Origin: Mermis nigrescens
Taxonomy: Eukaryota > Nematoda > Enoplea > Mermithida > Mermithidae
Direction: 5' to 3'
Assembly (NCBI GenBank): GCA_036768485.1
Contig: JAVLUZ010000157.1
Coordinates: forward strand, 17,301,877 to 17,365,876
Length of the DNA stretch: 64,000 nt
Shown: positions 1-13,551 of the stretch, piece by piece
How the letters are laid out: each line of letters begins with the position of its first letter
How positions within the stretch are numbered: position 1 is the stretch's first letter
Notes under the pieces: model-generated
The model's input: the letters and a program-made list of their open reading frames with translations, nothing else
What the model was told of the DNA's origin: nothing
Databases searched by the model: none
Position numbers and translations under genes: made by a program

Positions 1-252
1 TAAGTCACTGTTCAAAAAATAAAAAATCCGTTTTTAGATCACTCAATCGTTTCAGTTCAATTTTGTTTCAGTATTAGCATCTTTACAAGCTGAGCAATAA
101 GTGTAAAGAAAAACAAGAAAAAGATGGGCGACGAATTTTTTATGATCTATTTTTTGAAAGAACCGCATCTGTCAGTCCCTTTATAGCTGTAGGGGTGCAC
201 GGGTGTTAAGGGTACCCAAACATATTATAGGTACATGCTAACGCGCTACCTA
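1..252. repeat. Fragment of the palindrome-ended GTGTAAAG repeat family
   Basis: Positions 224-250 read as a degraded version of the hairpin end (GGTA...CGCGCTACC) that is intact at 6281-6302 and 32860-32882. The flanking text 'tatagctgt' followed by a G-rich run also matches the inner side of those two copies. I read this as the decayed end of a third copy whose remainder lies outside the window or is unrecognisable. No coding sequence is visible here. Confidence 0.4.
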
Positions 253-929
253 GAACACCACACAATTAAACAAATATGTTGGTACATGAATGAATTCATC
301 GATAAGTCTTTTCGAGAAAATTTAGACTTTATCTTAGCTTTCGTTCAAATGAAAAATATAATTGTACGATTGTTTTCATTATAATATCTGAAAAATTATA
401 CTAATATTTCTCATCACCAGCTTAAAGTTTTGTATTTCTTTAGTTCCTTACCGCATTATTTTTTATCCTATTAATTGCCCTTCTTCACCTTCATATTGAT
501 AAGAATCATTATATTAAATCATTGGGCACAACGTTTTTGTTTTATCAATATATCTACTTGTACGTACGTTATATTATATACTATTATGCTATTGCCCTAC
601 CTAATAAGACTCATTGTTGTTTGCGTCAATTTTTGATTGCGTCAAATTAATTTTGAAAGTAAAAATTAACAAATGTTTGATGATTCTAGGATATTTTGCT
701 TCATTCTAATGCTAACAGGACTCTGAATACTATCTTATCCTCAAAAGTTCATAATTAGACAAAAATTAACTAAAAACCGCTGTTGAACAAACGATTCAGT
801 CTTTGGTCATGCATGAAATTAGAAGCAAACATAATTTTCGATATTTAGTGCGTGGGAATTGAAAATTGTGGCGTTGATCAGCTTTTGTATATCATAGATC
901 TCACGAAAAAAGTAATTATTGTGCATTAA

Positions 930-1297
<368 letters not shown>

Positions 1298-1299
1298 TA

Positions 1300-4200
1300 A
1301 TGTAATTATTACTATTTTCTTTATTATTATTGTTGTTCTTGTTGTTGTTATTATTATTATTTTTTTATAAATATTACTATTTATGACTAAGTTTGTTTGG
1401 TAACTTGTATTATTAATAATATTAATCTCACTTCCTCAAGAAACGATGTGACGTCATAGACCTTTTTGTCAATAATAATCCACGTCGAATCAAGCGTATT
1501 GTGTTCTTTTACCTCACTAATATTGAAGATTTTTCTTGAGTCCATGTTTGAAATTTGGCAAAAAACATGAAATCTAAGCTTTTTTATTAAAAAAACCGAG
1601 GGAATCTAAAGCCATGCAAAAGAGAGCCGCCTTCATCTGCGTATTGCAGTGCCGTGGAAGATCTGTGACTAATGCGACCTTATTGGATTCAAATTGCACG
1701 TCTCTTGCGGCCGAGACATTCATAGCAAAATTAATTACTTTTTTCCTCCGGCGATATCATATACGAACCTATGCACTTGCGTCATTTTCTCTGAAAATCT
1801 AAAAGGAAAAAACAGCGTCAATAATCTCAGTACATTTTTCGGTAGATAGATTCGTTTCCTGCGGGATTTCATCCGTGAGTGATGGTTCAATAGATATATA
1901 TCAATTCCATGCAATTTGTTGATGTTTTCAATTATTTTACTCGATTTCTTGCGCAATGAGACAAGGCGAAGCAGCTTTCAGTCGAAAAATGCTACAACTA
2001 ATTTAATAGTCTTTATATGGGTCATTATTGTATATTGTAAAGATTTAGTATAATGTCAATTTAATTTGTAAAATTTACGCTCAAACATGATCTGAAACAC
2101 AGAACAGCCTACTTCTAGCCTAATACTTAAGGGCCTTCTTGTGGGAGAGAATTGTCCTCCTTGTCAAGTATTTGATTTCTCCGTTCATCGATGGAGTCGG
2201 TCATAAAACAGACATGCATATGAGGAAAAGGGGGATTGGGATACGGAGCGCCGAATGGGGAGGAAAGGAAATTTCTTGATGGGAAAATACGTTAAAACAA
2301 GGGCCAAGAACGGATGAAAATTAAATTTTCTCGCAAAGAGTGCTTTAAATTCACGAGAAATTGTGGATTAACGTATTTATCAAGTACTTTTAACAATTAT
2401 ACAGGTTTTATAGACCATTACACAAGCTCACAAGCTCCTTGGCCAGCCCCTAAATCCGGCCTAGCCGTCCCACCTAATCGACCTACTGTGCACCTAAGGT
2501 CAAGACCAGACACGCATGCTGGGGCTTCTAGGAGTTTAGACCAGCCAAACACGAAAAGAGAGGTTTTGGAGGTGTTTAGCCCACAGAATGAAAAATGGGA
2601 AGTGTCCTGCAAAAATGATTCAAACCGAGACCAAAAATTTATGCAAATTAAAAATTTTATTTGAAAGAGCTTGAGATTAACTGAAACTGTGGATTAACGT
2701 AGTTTAAACGCTATTTTAGCATTTTTATCAGTTTTTAAGGTCAATTCAGTCAAAAAAGACGCAATTTATGCTGTGCATCTATGTACGATCGAGAGCATAG
2801 ATGCATAGCAATACCGAACTGAGGATTCAGCCAATTTGAAAGGGGTCAAGCATTGAGTTTTTTCAGGCCAAAATGACCTTGAAAAACTGGTATGAACGCT
2901 AAGATTGCGTTAAAACAACGATTTTACATAGTTTCTGGTCAATTTAACGCACTTTTATAAAAATTTTTATTTCCCTTTATTTTCACTTTCATTTTGCCTC
3001 ATTTTCCCGAGAAAATTTCCCATGGGTATAGACCACCCGAACCCTCCATGTGCATGTCTGATCTAGACTATGTCGTCCGTTGATGTTCGATAGAAAGATG
3101 GAGACATATATTTAAGAGCATTCGGTAATAGGTTAGCGTGTTAATGCGAAACATTGGCCTCAAACTCATGTCCTTCTCTACAACGATAACGAGATATAGC
3201 CATATTCATTCTAAAGGCATTTTGGGCATAGAATTAAAATTCTTGAATTAATTCAATTCAATTACAAGAGCGGTTTATACTGAAGCAGATAGCATGATAA
3301 CGTATGCAGCAATTCATGAGCAAATGAAGTGTCACTATGCAAATTGTATTAAAAGCTAGCTAGCAACCAATTTTGTGCTGTTCGGTAGATCTCTGGAAAT
3401 TGATTTTCATGCATAAGCTTGTGTGAAATAGTCTAAACACATAGCTGAAAGGTGCGATTTTATGATTGAAAAATTAATAATATAGCTTTAGCTACACACA
3501 AAATCCACCTATTCATGAGATTGTTAACTAAACACAAAAAGCTTAAATTTTATTGCGAAGGGTCAAATTTTCCATAGAAATGTTCTGTGTAAACCGGGAT
3601 CAACGGATTTCGTTCAAATTGGACGAATATTCGGTAACTTATGAGAGCTGAAAAAAAATTAATAATTTTTGAAAGTGTGTCTGTCCGACTGCATTTAAGT
3701 AAATTAAAATCAGTTTGCAGCAGAGCGCAACCTTTTTTCTATATCTTATCCTTCATCCATGCGCTTAAGTGTATTAGACGGCTATTGAATCGTGCGACAG
3801 ATCAAAATTTTATAGAATTCTTGCTAAAACATTTGAAAATGTTGAATTTATTTGCGTTTGTCCCACAGGAATCTAAGCGAGGAGACGAATCGTTCATTTC
3901 TTAATTTTTCCTAAATTTGTTTTTAAATACTAAAAAATAATTATTTGCAAAAAATTAGGGTTTACGATGCCTGCAAAGCCAATAAGTATCTTGAATTGAA
4001 TACGTGTCATTCATCCACACGATAAGTCATAAAATTGTATTAAACTAAGGTCTCATAAATATTTCCCTTATCGAAACTTCTTCCTTGAATCATAAAAACC
4101 ACCTAATAACGTTGAATGTTTTCAGAGTAAGAAAAAAGCGAAAGCTGTTGAGGTGTCAATGCTTTTTTGTATTTTAATTTTATTGTCGTATTTTCGTTGC

Positions 4201-6270
4201 CACTTTCAGTGCTTATTTTATTACCTTAGGATGGCTGTCCATGCAATCTGTGAGAAACATAAAAAAAGCCTGAAATGCAGAAAAGAATTGTAAAAATTCA
4301 AAAGTGATCCAAGCAATTAGAAAAGGCATTTGAATTTTTAATTTTAATACGATTCCAGAATTAAATTCCGATCGTGATTTTTTGAATAACATACATACGT
4401 GGACGCAGAAAGAGATTTTCGCAAGAAATAATGACGAACAATATGTACGAAGGTTGTAAGAAAAATTCGTTTTAGCTGTCTGACAACTTTTTTCTATCAG
4501 AGTTATCAACCCGTGGTTTTTCACTTGTTATTTTGCAACTTCTGCTACACATCTCTGAAGTCATGATATCTTCTTATCTTTTTCCGCTTTCCAGTGAAAC
4601 AATTTTGTTCTATCATAGATTAAAAATACTAAAAAATTAGCCCTAAACAGAAGGTCCCATGACTTCATTCTCTAAGGAAAAAGGTCAATAATTCAGCTAA
4701 GAGAATCCAATGTTGAGAAGCACCTTTTATAATAATTTTTGTTCATAAAACGTGCATTTGTGATGAAGCAAACTTTTTGTCAAAATCAGCAAAAATTGAG
4801 TTTTACCGAAAAATGCATCACTAAAAAGAGGAAATGAATCACAATAGGATTTTTGGTAGTGCATCAATGAAAGTCACAAACCGTCTTTGTTTTACCGAAA
4901 TTTTGAGATCAAATGCAAATCAGTGCCTAAGCTGCGACGAGATGAAAGTTGTTTTTCTTAAAGAAAGGAGTGAGGTATTTTTAAAAAATTTTTTAGAAAA
5001 GGCGGGAAAAGATGGAAAAAAATGGTGATTTTAGTAATGTAAAGCAGAAGTTGCCTCACCATAAGCAAAAAACAATATCTTGATATCTCTGATACAGAAT
5101 ATGTTATTAGACAGCTAAAACGAACTTTTATAACAACCCTCGTACATTGGCTGCAGCGCTTAATTCTCGGGAATCTAATGTGAGTAAAAATTTTTAAATG
5201 TACAAAAATGCCAAAAATTCAATAGAAGAGGCGAAATATTATTTTTATAAAGTTTATCATTGATTGCCATGCAGCTATATTGAAAAAATTTAGAAGATAA
5301 AGGAAAAAAATTTAAAAATCTTTGTTCTGTGGATGTCTTTGGATTCTAAGCGGTTCCAGGACCTTTGCATCTCCTTCCACGCCTACATATAAAGTGAATA
5401 ATTGGAAGTGCTGTTTTATCTGACAAAGAAAACCGAGAAAACAAAGAAAAAATAGATCAGCAAAATGTAAAGAAAAAGTAGAATAAAACAATGGATGAGA
5501 AATTTTTATGAGAAAACGAGTAAATAGATATCTACCGTAATCGAATCTGTAATGTATGCATACGTTCTAAAATGATTATCATTTGTGGATATTTCTTTTT
5601 ATTGACATAAACGGGCATCTAAAATGTTATTTGCAAAGGGTTTAATGCAGTGTTAATAACATAAGAATGAAAACGAATTATTGACATTGCAGGGGAATAA
5701 TCAAGTTAGCGATGGGCAAATAGTTCCGGTTTTAAAGCCTCATTCATTGAGGAAAAATCTGTTTAAGAAAAACGTTTTTAAAATCATACATTGTTTACTG
5801 ACAGGACACTTACTTGCTCGATTGAAAATATAGCGAAGATTTCTCGCAGATATAAAAGCCGGTGTGGTTCCATGATTTTATCAGCCTTGATAATTTTTTC
5901 GTAGATATTCAAGTCATCGAGATATGATAAGCGCTTCTTTTCTTATCGTCAGCCAGTTAACGTTGACCACAATTTTGGTCATTTACAGCGTTTAAAGATG
6001 ACGGTCACCTTTGTAATTGAGCAGTAATTAGACATTCAAAACATTAAAACTGCCTCAAATGAAAACTTATCACTACCTAGAGCTGTTTTTACAGGAATAG
6101 CAAAGCAGGACAATAGCCCAAAATGGGAGTCTATTAGGAAAGGCGACAAAGGGCGACATTGTTTACAGAAGGAGCTAGCTTTAGGCTTAATGCACATAGC
6201 TGACTTTAACACGGATAAAGAAAAATACGGTCTTGATGCTGTTAAAAAATTCAAAACGTTATAGTACCTG
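1300..6270. other. Gene-poor stretch
   Basis: I see no recognisable protein domain, splice-flanked exon or RNA gene here. The open frames (for example 2314-2664 and 3641-3904, plus) are short and have no domain or coding signature. Positions 2415-2630 look like a diverged interspersed repeat. A phrase near 2690-2720 (CTGTGGATTAACGT followed by a run ending TTTTAGCATTTT) recurs in inverted, diverged form near 23815-23885. Confidence 0.5.
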
Positions 6271-6275
6271 ACAAC

Positions 6276-7109
6276 CAAATCGTAGGTAGCGCGATAGCGC
6301 TACCTATAATATACTTGACCTCCTTTTTTCTTATATGTTTATCACAGCGAGTGCGAAAATTGTTTCCCCCTCTCACAGCTATAACGGCACACATCTGGGA
6401 TGTGCGTTTTTTTTAATCGATAGATAATTAAAAAATTCGATGTCGGTCTTTTTTTTGTTTACACTGAATACCGAGTTAGCAATGAGCAGGTAAAGTGTAA
6501 AGCGAGAAATCAAATACTTTGCGGAGGGCCAATTTTTTTCCAAAAATCTTGTCCCGAGCTGTAGATTACGAATCTGACCTTAAAATTTCTTTACACTCGA
6601 TGATTGTTGCACAAAAGTGTAAAGTATACGTGTTTTTACTCTTTGCGTGTCTTTCAGCTTATCTAACTCAATTGTGGTTTCTGTGCAGTTCAATCAGTTT
6701 TATAATGTAGAGAATTGCGAAATCTCAACACTGAATTTTTTATTTTCTCTTATAATGCAATATTTCTTTATCTGTGATCGTTTTAGTGTAAAGGGTTCGA
6801 GACAAAAAACGATATTTCTTCAACTACTCCGCCAAGTAGGCGGAAGATGCAAATTATGCCTAAAAGGTGCCCTGACCTTAGCGTTCCAGATCCCAGCTTA
6901 TTTTGTTTCTATACACCCAATATTGCGGTATTAGCACAAGTGTAAAGTTTACACCGCGAAGCATTTTTGCGCCCAGAGCGTCGTAGATGATGAATTTTTT
7001 TAAAATGTTCTCCGTAAGGTCAGAATAACGAATCTGACCTTTAAACTACTTTTCTACAGCCAGTGTTTGTTGAGGTATGAAGAGGTGAACTTTGAATTAT
7101 ACCTACACC
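6276..7109. mobile_element. GTGTAAAG-family element, copy 2, with palindromic end
   Basis: Starts with a near-perfect hairpin: GGTAGCGC, a 4-nt loop, GCGCTACC (6281-6302). The same hairpin, reverse-complemented, ends the copy at 31.4-32.9 kb. Inside are repeated GTGTAAAG or CTTTACAC words and the shared phrase TTACGAATCTGACCTTAAAA. The copy is cut at its right side by the TIR element that starts at 7118. The superfamily is unknown: terminal hairpins recall Helitron 3' ends, but I find no CTRR terminus after the hairpin. No transposase is seen. Confidence 0.7.
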
Positions 7110-7117
7110 GATTTTCT

Positions 7118-8498
7118 GGCATAATTGTAGTACCGGGGACCCGTACTTTGTGTGTGCCCATGCACTTTACGTAAATCGATTTTTTTAGTAAGTGCAACTG
7201 CAATAAACTTAGTTTCAAATCCTGAAATCAATGGTGTGCGAAAGATTACATCGGCAATTCAGATGATCAGAAGGTTATAAGGTCTCAACGCATCGCACTC
7301 ATCTTTTCAAAACTAATCTTACGCTTACAATGCATAAATTTAAGGGTTTTTTAAGTTTCCTGAACGAACTAGAAGCATACGTGGGCAGCAAGAAATTTCT
7401 GGGGGTGTGCAAGATTTTTTTGAAGGTCAAAAAATGGCCTTAAAAATGGTGGTATGGTGATAAAAACACCATTTTTCGACGTTTCTCATCAAGCACTCTC
7501 CATTGGCATCAAAAAATTGCGAAAAAAGCGAAAAAAATTTTCAAAAATTGAATTCTGGGGGGGGGGTATTTTGATTTCTGGGGGGGGATTGGTTGGTTTC
7601 TGGGGGGTGCATACCCCCCAAACCCCCCACGCCCAGGTGTGACTAGAAGGATTCAGAACATGAGACATAGCTCATTAGAAATACAAAAAAATTTTCCAGC
7701 TATTTACTGAAAAATATTTTGGAATACGTCAGAAACTCACAAAATAACACCTGAAAACATCTAAAGGTACAGCATGACAGCCTTCCTGGCGGCCATATCA
7801 AAAAAACTAGAATTCTTTACTAAATCAGACAAACAGCATATCATTCAAAAGAACTTTTTTTGGCCTTTCTAAAATAATCTTAAACATTAAAAAATATAAA
7901 ACATGGCGCAAGTAAAATGCATACCTTACAGGGGCAGCCATATTGAAAAAAATTAAATTGAAATTGCAGGACGAACTATTCTGTAACCCGAAAAACAAAA
8001 AAAGAGTAAAATTTAGAGCACAAAAATATCTAACTATTTCGCTATTTTTCAAAATATGAAACAAAACCTGTGTTCTGTAGTGATCATGCAAAGTTTGAGC
8101 ACTTTTTAGAGCCTAGCATACTGTAGACATAAGCTAGCACAACTTCTCTTAGCAAAATAGTTTTTTTAATTATCTACCCAAAACACTTTATTCTATTGAA
8201 ATCCATCAAGTGGTTCGTGTGTTAATCTCAAAAATAGCCATTTCACTGAAAAGCATTATTCGATGGTAAGGAGGTATATTTGCTTTGGCCTGCAGCTATA
8301 CTGCAGTTGCATGGTATTATATAATTTCTATAACTATAACCTTCTAGTCACCTAAATTGCCGATGTAATCTTTCGCACACTATTGATTTTAAGATTTAAA
8401 ACTAAGTTGATTGCAGTTACAGTTGCTACAAAAAAATCGATTGACGTAAAGTGCATGGGCACACAGAAAGTACGGGTCCCCGGTACTACAATTCTGCC
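7118..8498. mobile_element. TIR DNA transposon, 1.38 kb, 8-bp TSD GATTTTCT
   Basis: The left end (GGCATAATTGTAGTACCGGG) and the reverse complement of the right end (GGCAGAATTGTAGTACCGGG) match over about 165 bp (7118-7285 against 8335-8498). The 8-mer GATTTTCT directly flanks both sides (7110-7117 and 8499-8506), so this is a bounded insertion. The ends begin with GG. No transposase is visible inside, so it is non-autonomous. The interior holds a copy of the GAATTCTGGGG interspersed repeat (7383-7640). Confidence 0.9.
7383..7640 (+). repeat. Interspersed repeat, GAATTCTGGGG family, copy 1
   Basis: Recognised by an ordered set of phrases: GGGCAGCAAGAAA, a G-rich run, AAAAATGGTGGTATGG, TTTCTCATC, CCATTGGCATCAAAAAATT, GAATTCTGGGG and CCCCCCACGCCC. 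The same order occurs at 36.8, 49.2 and 61.3 kb, and inverted at 19.1, 27.4 and 45.8 kb. It has no coding capacity. Confidence 0.85.
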
Positions 8499-9140
8499 GA
8501 TTTTCTAATGCCGATAGATAACTCCGTATTGCATATTGTTTGATCAGATTTTCCTTATTTCAGAGCTTCTTGACTCTCTTTAATATATAATTATTTTTAT
8601 CATCATAAACGCATATTCTTAAACTTCAGTAGAATGATCAATATTTTTCAAGATAGTATAATCAAGCTGAAATCTTCCGATATGTCGAGTTGCAGGCGCG
8701 TAGCCAGGATTTTATTTGGGTGGGTCAAGACAAGCATTCTAAAATTTTATTGTACAAGTCTTATGTGCTGAAAATTAGCCAATCCCCATCCATTCTCCAC
8801 AGAAAAATTTAGGATAAAACTATATTGAACCTGAGATTGATGGTTAGAACTTTTGGGCAATCATTGAAAAATTTAGGTGGTGGACTAGTATAAATCTGCG
8901 CATGCATGTTTGAACCATCAAATGCATTCATCAACAAGATCAGCAAGTAATCATTAAAACGTTTTTTTGTTTTTCATGGCACGACATAAATTGGAAGATC
9001 TGCTACAGTACATTAAAGATCTATTCTGCGACTAGTTAAGGCAAACATTTGAAGTATATTATCACAATCTATTGTCATTTCACGATGTACGGCGACTAGG
9101 TAACATTTGAGCAACGTTCTTCGGTCTTGCGTGATATGAG

Positions 9141-9215
9141 CTAGCTTTTAACTCTTCTTACTGTGGAAAACGTTCTCTTAGGCGTCGAAGTAGTAACCGG
9201 TACAGTAAGCAGGAT
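9141..9215 (-). pseudogene. hAT transposase, C-terminal dimerisation segment
   Basis: On the minus strand a good acceptor (TTCTCAG) is followed by ILLTVPVTTSTPKRTFSTVR, then RVKS and a stop. This matches the start of the hAT C-terminal dimerisation domain, in which 'LLT(L/I)PV(T/S)TA..ERSFS.L(R)RIK' is the family signature. The frame ends at the stop right after RVKS, where the family continues for about 50 more residues, so the copy is truncated and probably inactive. It joins in phase 0 to the segment at 10237-10476 across an intron of about 1 kb. That intron holds a small hAT element. Confidence 0.8.
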
Positions 9216-9277
9216 CTGAGAATATAAACAATTTTCAAAATGCATCACAGCAATTCCAAGCAATAAATGACAGAAAG

Positions 9278-9660
9278 CAGGGGCGTATGCAGGATAAAGA
9301 GGGAGGCGGTCCAAAATTGGTGACCTTATATTCCGAGATACGTTCAGTGGGGCACCAAATAAACTGCATATTTTTCTGATGTTTTCAAACATTCTCTATC
9401 CGATAGGCTCATATATTCAACTTTTTCGAAAAAATTTCTCCTATGGATAAGCTATGAAAAATGACATTTTTTCGGCCGCGCTCGGGCCTAAATTGATTAC
9501 AATAATGATTATATGGCGCGAAGCACCTAAAATTTTGTGATTATTGATGAAGAAGAGCCAATTTTCATCATTTTTTAACGCATTATCTCACCTTCCTAAA
9601 ATTGTTTCTGGACCAAGGAGGGAGGCGGCCGCCCTCCTGCCTCCCCTGCGTACGCCTATG
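9278..9660. mobile_element. Small hAT MITE nested in the transposase intron
   Basis: The ends are CAGGGGCGTATGCAGG and, reverse-complemented, CATAGGCGTACGCAGG. They are flanked by ACAGAAAG (9270-9277) and ACAGGAAG (9661-9668), an 8-bp duplication with one mismatch. The 383-bp interior has no coding sequence. It lies in the putative intron between two transposase segments, so it inserted after the larger element. Confidence 0.75.
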
Positions 9661-10236
9661 ACAGGAAGGTAATGTTATAGGTTGTCCCATGTGCCCAATT
9701 GCTCGATTGGAATGGAGGTATGTATTCTTATATCAAATCTTAATCTTGAAAATAGCAACTTTACATAAATTTAAATAGCTTAATCATTGTGAAGAAATTA
9801 TTAATATAAGAATTTGTATTTTCAATAAGAATTTCAAAGCTAAAATAACGTTGACAATGCAGTAACATCGATTTAGAAAAGCTGAAGTTGATCGAACGTT
9901 TAATTAGGAGAATTAAAAAAATAAGTAACCTATTTACTTCTACTGTGTTGTATTAACAACTTAATTCCCATGGGGAATACTGAATATTAACTTGCCATAT
10001 TAAGTAGAAATAAATAAAACTTAATCAACCAAGGTAAGTTAAAATTAAGGGGATTTAAAAGTTTTCACACTAAACCTCAAAAAAAGATCGCACAGTATTT
10101 TGTATTTCCCTCAAAATTACCTGAAATCATGGAGAAATTTTTGACAAAAATAATGCCGTCATAATTAACTCCTACACGGATATCCTGCTTTTTGAACACC
10201 AGTAGGTAGCTGATATTTTTAGTTGGTTTAAATTAC

Positions 10237-10476
10237 TTTTAAAGCAAAATATATTTTTGGCTGATATTCTAAGCTGCAAACAGCAAGTGCATCCGATGCG
10301 TTTCTAGGCAAGGTTGTGACATCCATGTTCTCAAACTGACGTTTCCAGCTACGGTATTCACTAAAAAAGCTTGCCTCTGCGCGATCTATTTGTTCAGAAA
10401 TTTGTGAGTAGATGGAACGGATTATATCATCTGAACAGTTAGAGAAAAAGGTTTCTTCTTGGCAACATAGGAACAA
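10237..10476 (-). pseudogene. hAT transposase, middle segment
   Basis: The minus-strand open frame contains EYRSWKRQFENMDVTTLPRN, then ASDALAVCSLEYQPKIYFAL and K. In ZMYM-type hAT transposases a '..LWKRKW.......P..A.EAL..C....PNI..LL' segment directly precedes the LLT-PVTTA signature, so the order fits. A phase-0 donor (AAA then GTAATT) sits at its end, matching the phase-0 acceptor at 9215. The upstream limit is unclear, because a stop lies a few codons before 10476. The DDE catalytic residues were not located in this window. Confidence 0.7.
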
Positions 10477-12813
10477 TAAGCAAAAACATGATCAGAGCTG
10501 CACCTGCAACCAATTCGGTAAAATAAGAAAGTAACAATATATCCTAAAGAATGCGTAGGTGCATGAGGTCAAATTTTCAGGAAATTGGATGTTTAAAATG
10601 TGAAGGTGGATAGTAATTTTTAAAAATCGAATTTATAGTGAAAAAACGGTGATATCACTTTAACCCAAAATATCATTAGCAATTTTGCTCGACATACTTA
10701 AGCAGCCTGAGGCCCTTCTTAAATATTTACTACATAGGCCAATCATTTCATTTTGCACCTCTGGAGACGTATATTGAGCATTTCTCGATGAGTTCAAAAG
10801 CGCATTTTGGTTATCATGTCTAACGAAAGCCTAAAATCGAAGTAGTTCACAAAAATTGCCTTCATTTTGAGGACTAGTTTCCAGAATGGAACCAGAGTCT
10901 CGATCCACGGAGTGGCAGGCCCTGCCTTAGCAAGAACACTATGTGTTCTATAATACACTTCAACCTAAAAATTTGGAGTGGTATTTTCTTTGTTGATATA
11001 AAATGGCATAAACATTAAATTTGAAAGATCCATCTATTACATTACATTAGGTAATTAAAAATTAAAAATGACATAAATGAAATTTGTACTGTGAGAATAA
11101 GAGGGGCATGGATCTAATGAATTCTTGGGAGGGGATGGGTCTACCAGATTTCAGGGAGAGGAATGTAAACCTGGTGTAAAATTTGGAAATTTGTATTCAA
11201 AATTAAAATTTTAAGTTTAAACCTCTCCCAGTATCAGACGATCTCAAGCTGGTTAAATAATTACTGCATTGTTTCCAAGACTTATGCAGTAATGGCAAAA
11301 CGTTCTGGTGCTCTGAGCATGATTAATGACTTTCCAGTTGAAAAAAATTTTTTTCCAATTTTCTACGAAATCTGACTGTCTTGGCTAGATTTCTATGTTA
11401 ATATTGTTTAGTGAAATAATGCCGTTAAAATAGTTTACATATTAAAAACATGAGATCTTCCCGCATGAATGCATTCCATATACCCGTCATTTTGAGTGTT
11501 CTCATTATTCACTTGACTAGCTTGAAAAACTTAAAGACTAAATTTACTGGTCTCTATTTCTCGGATTGTTTTCTTCCCATTCAGAGCTTGACCTAATCAT
11601 TATTGATATTAGCTTAAAATAGGGTATTTCAATAAGGCACATAGCTGCGGGAGGGATAGGGGACTGCCCCCCCTAAAAACTTGAAAGTGAACGATATATA
11701 AGTTAAGATATTTGTATAAGATGCAAATCGTTAAAAATTTGACATTTCAAGGAAAAACATAGCTAAAAATACATAGGTAAGCACATAATTTGGCATAAAA
11801 GTTAGTGAATGTAAAATCAAATTGTTGATCTAAATTTATTACTTTGTTTAACGTGCTAAAAGAAATCCACTGACATTTAATATGAATTGCTTCTGACAGA
11901 GTTGTTATAATAATGAAAATCTCTCAATCTTGCAAGTAAGTATTAGCAGTACATCATACTCCGCTTTAATTAATAATACGACGTATTCCTTACATTGCAC
12001 GATTTTTTCTCTGTTCATTATTCCTTTCACAAATCTGCGGTGCAACATTTGACTGGCCGTGGAAGACTTCTTTTAAGCTTTTCGCTTTCTGAACTGCAAG
12101 CTTGTGGTAATCCAAAGCTTCATGAGATCTGAAGTTCTCTACGCCTTTCTATAAGCAAAATTATTGCTTAATGCTTAATTACCATGTAAATAAAATTTGG
12201 GTAATGATTAGATGAATATGGTAAGCATTAACATAGGTGTTTCTTTTGAATGATAAAAAAATTTATTTTAATTAAAGCAGTCTTGATTGTTTGTAGTATA
12301 GTAGAAAAAAGAAAAGATTAATTACTTGATGGAATTTTTTGTGACTGTTACATTAGTAATTATATACAAAATTCCTAAGCATACGTGCATAGTTTGTTTG
12401 TATTTGTCAATGTTACTTCATTATTCATACTAAGCCCTTTTTAATTAATAAGCGCCCCTTCTTTAAAAATTGCACACATCTTTAAGATATCTTTAAACAA
12501 AGTATATTTGAATCAGGTATAAAAATGATTAATCGTTATCGTCCTGAAAAGGATAGGTAGACAAAACAGTCAGTACCTAGGATTCGCCAAAAAATCTAAT
12601 AATCTGAAGTAAATCATTATTTCAACAAAGTGACACGCATTAAATTAGAAATAATTTAGTTCAGATCGATTCTGAAACAATCAAAAACAGCAGACCATTT
12701 ACACCAGATTGGTTTCTAATTTCTGCCAAACTTCAAAAACTCAAGCTCAGAGTAGAATGATGGATTTGCACTGCGCCTAAACTTTACATATACCTACATT
12801 AGTCTAAATTTTT

Positions 12814-13013
12814 GGTACTTTTCCGTTATACCCCCCATCCGGATTTTCGCCATTTTCTTTCTCAAATATCGATTTTATTTTCTTTCCATTTTCTTTCTCA
12901 AGTATCAGAATCCTCAAATACCTCAAATATCTCGAATAAAATTTCAAAAAACCCAGACCTTTCTGCAAAAAAAGAGCGAAAATCCGGATGGGCGGGTATA
13001 ATGGAATAGAACC
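12814..13013. mobile_element. 200-bp MITE with GG...CC ends, 8-bp TSD AAATTTTT
   Basis: The left end GGTACTTTTCCGTTATAC and the reverse complement of the right end GGTTCTATTCCATTATAC continue into a shared core (CCCATCCGGATTTTCGC). AAATTTTT flanks both sides (12806-12813 and 13014-13021). It is nested in the large hAT element. The open frames on both strands come from the TIRs and are not genes. Confidence 0.88.
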
Positions 13014-13391
13014 AAATTTTTTGCACATGTGGTGAAAATGGTAGTTTTAAATAAGGACTACTTTAATATAAGAACCTTGTAATTTTTGAATGGCTTAGTG
13101 ACGAATTGACCAAGATGATTATTTCTTTGATCTACAGATGCAAATACTACACAAAACTTGCAGAAGGCGCCTTCCATTTTCTCGCTATAACGAAGCTTAT
13201 TAAATTTTTCGAGCTAGTCAAACTGGAAACGTCTATTAAAACCATTCTGCACAACTAAATGAATAGCATAATCTTTACTTGGTGTCCGGCCATTAAAAAG
13301 AAGGTCAAACTTCGTCTGATTATCACAAGTTGAACAAATAAAATTTGCTATATCGCCCCCTAAATAAAGGCAGGCAAGTTTTAATTATTGC

Positions 13392-13551
13392 TTAACAAGT
13401 TATAAAGCAATCGCAAAGAGCTGACCCATGGAGCCATTGGTATCTTCTACTAGTGCTGACGTTTCCAGTGTCATCCGCTTCTGACTGTGATGCAATCGAT
13501 TCAGAATGATGTTGATTATCTTCACTTGCCTCAACAGTTTGTTGAGGACGT
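13392..13551 (-). pseudogene. Probable hAT transposase N-terminal exon
   Basis: A strong minus-strand acceptor (TTTCTTTTTAG) precedes an open frame reading RPQQTVEASEDNQHHSESIA, then SQSEADDTGNVSTSRR, and it ends at a TAA at 13392. ZMYM-like hAT transposases usually begin with a short basic F-(K/R)RP motif followed by an acidic, Ser-rich stretch before the TTF/BED-type zinc finger, and this fits. The assignment rests on that resemblance and on the position inside the element. Confidence 0.45.

Noticed and set aside
12804..13028. Open frames on both strands
   Set aside because: They are made by the inverted arms of a 200-bp MITE.
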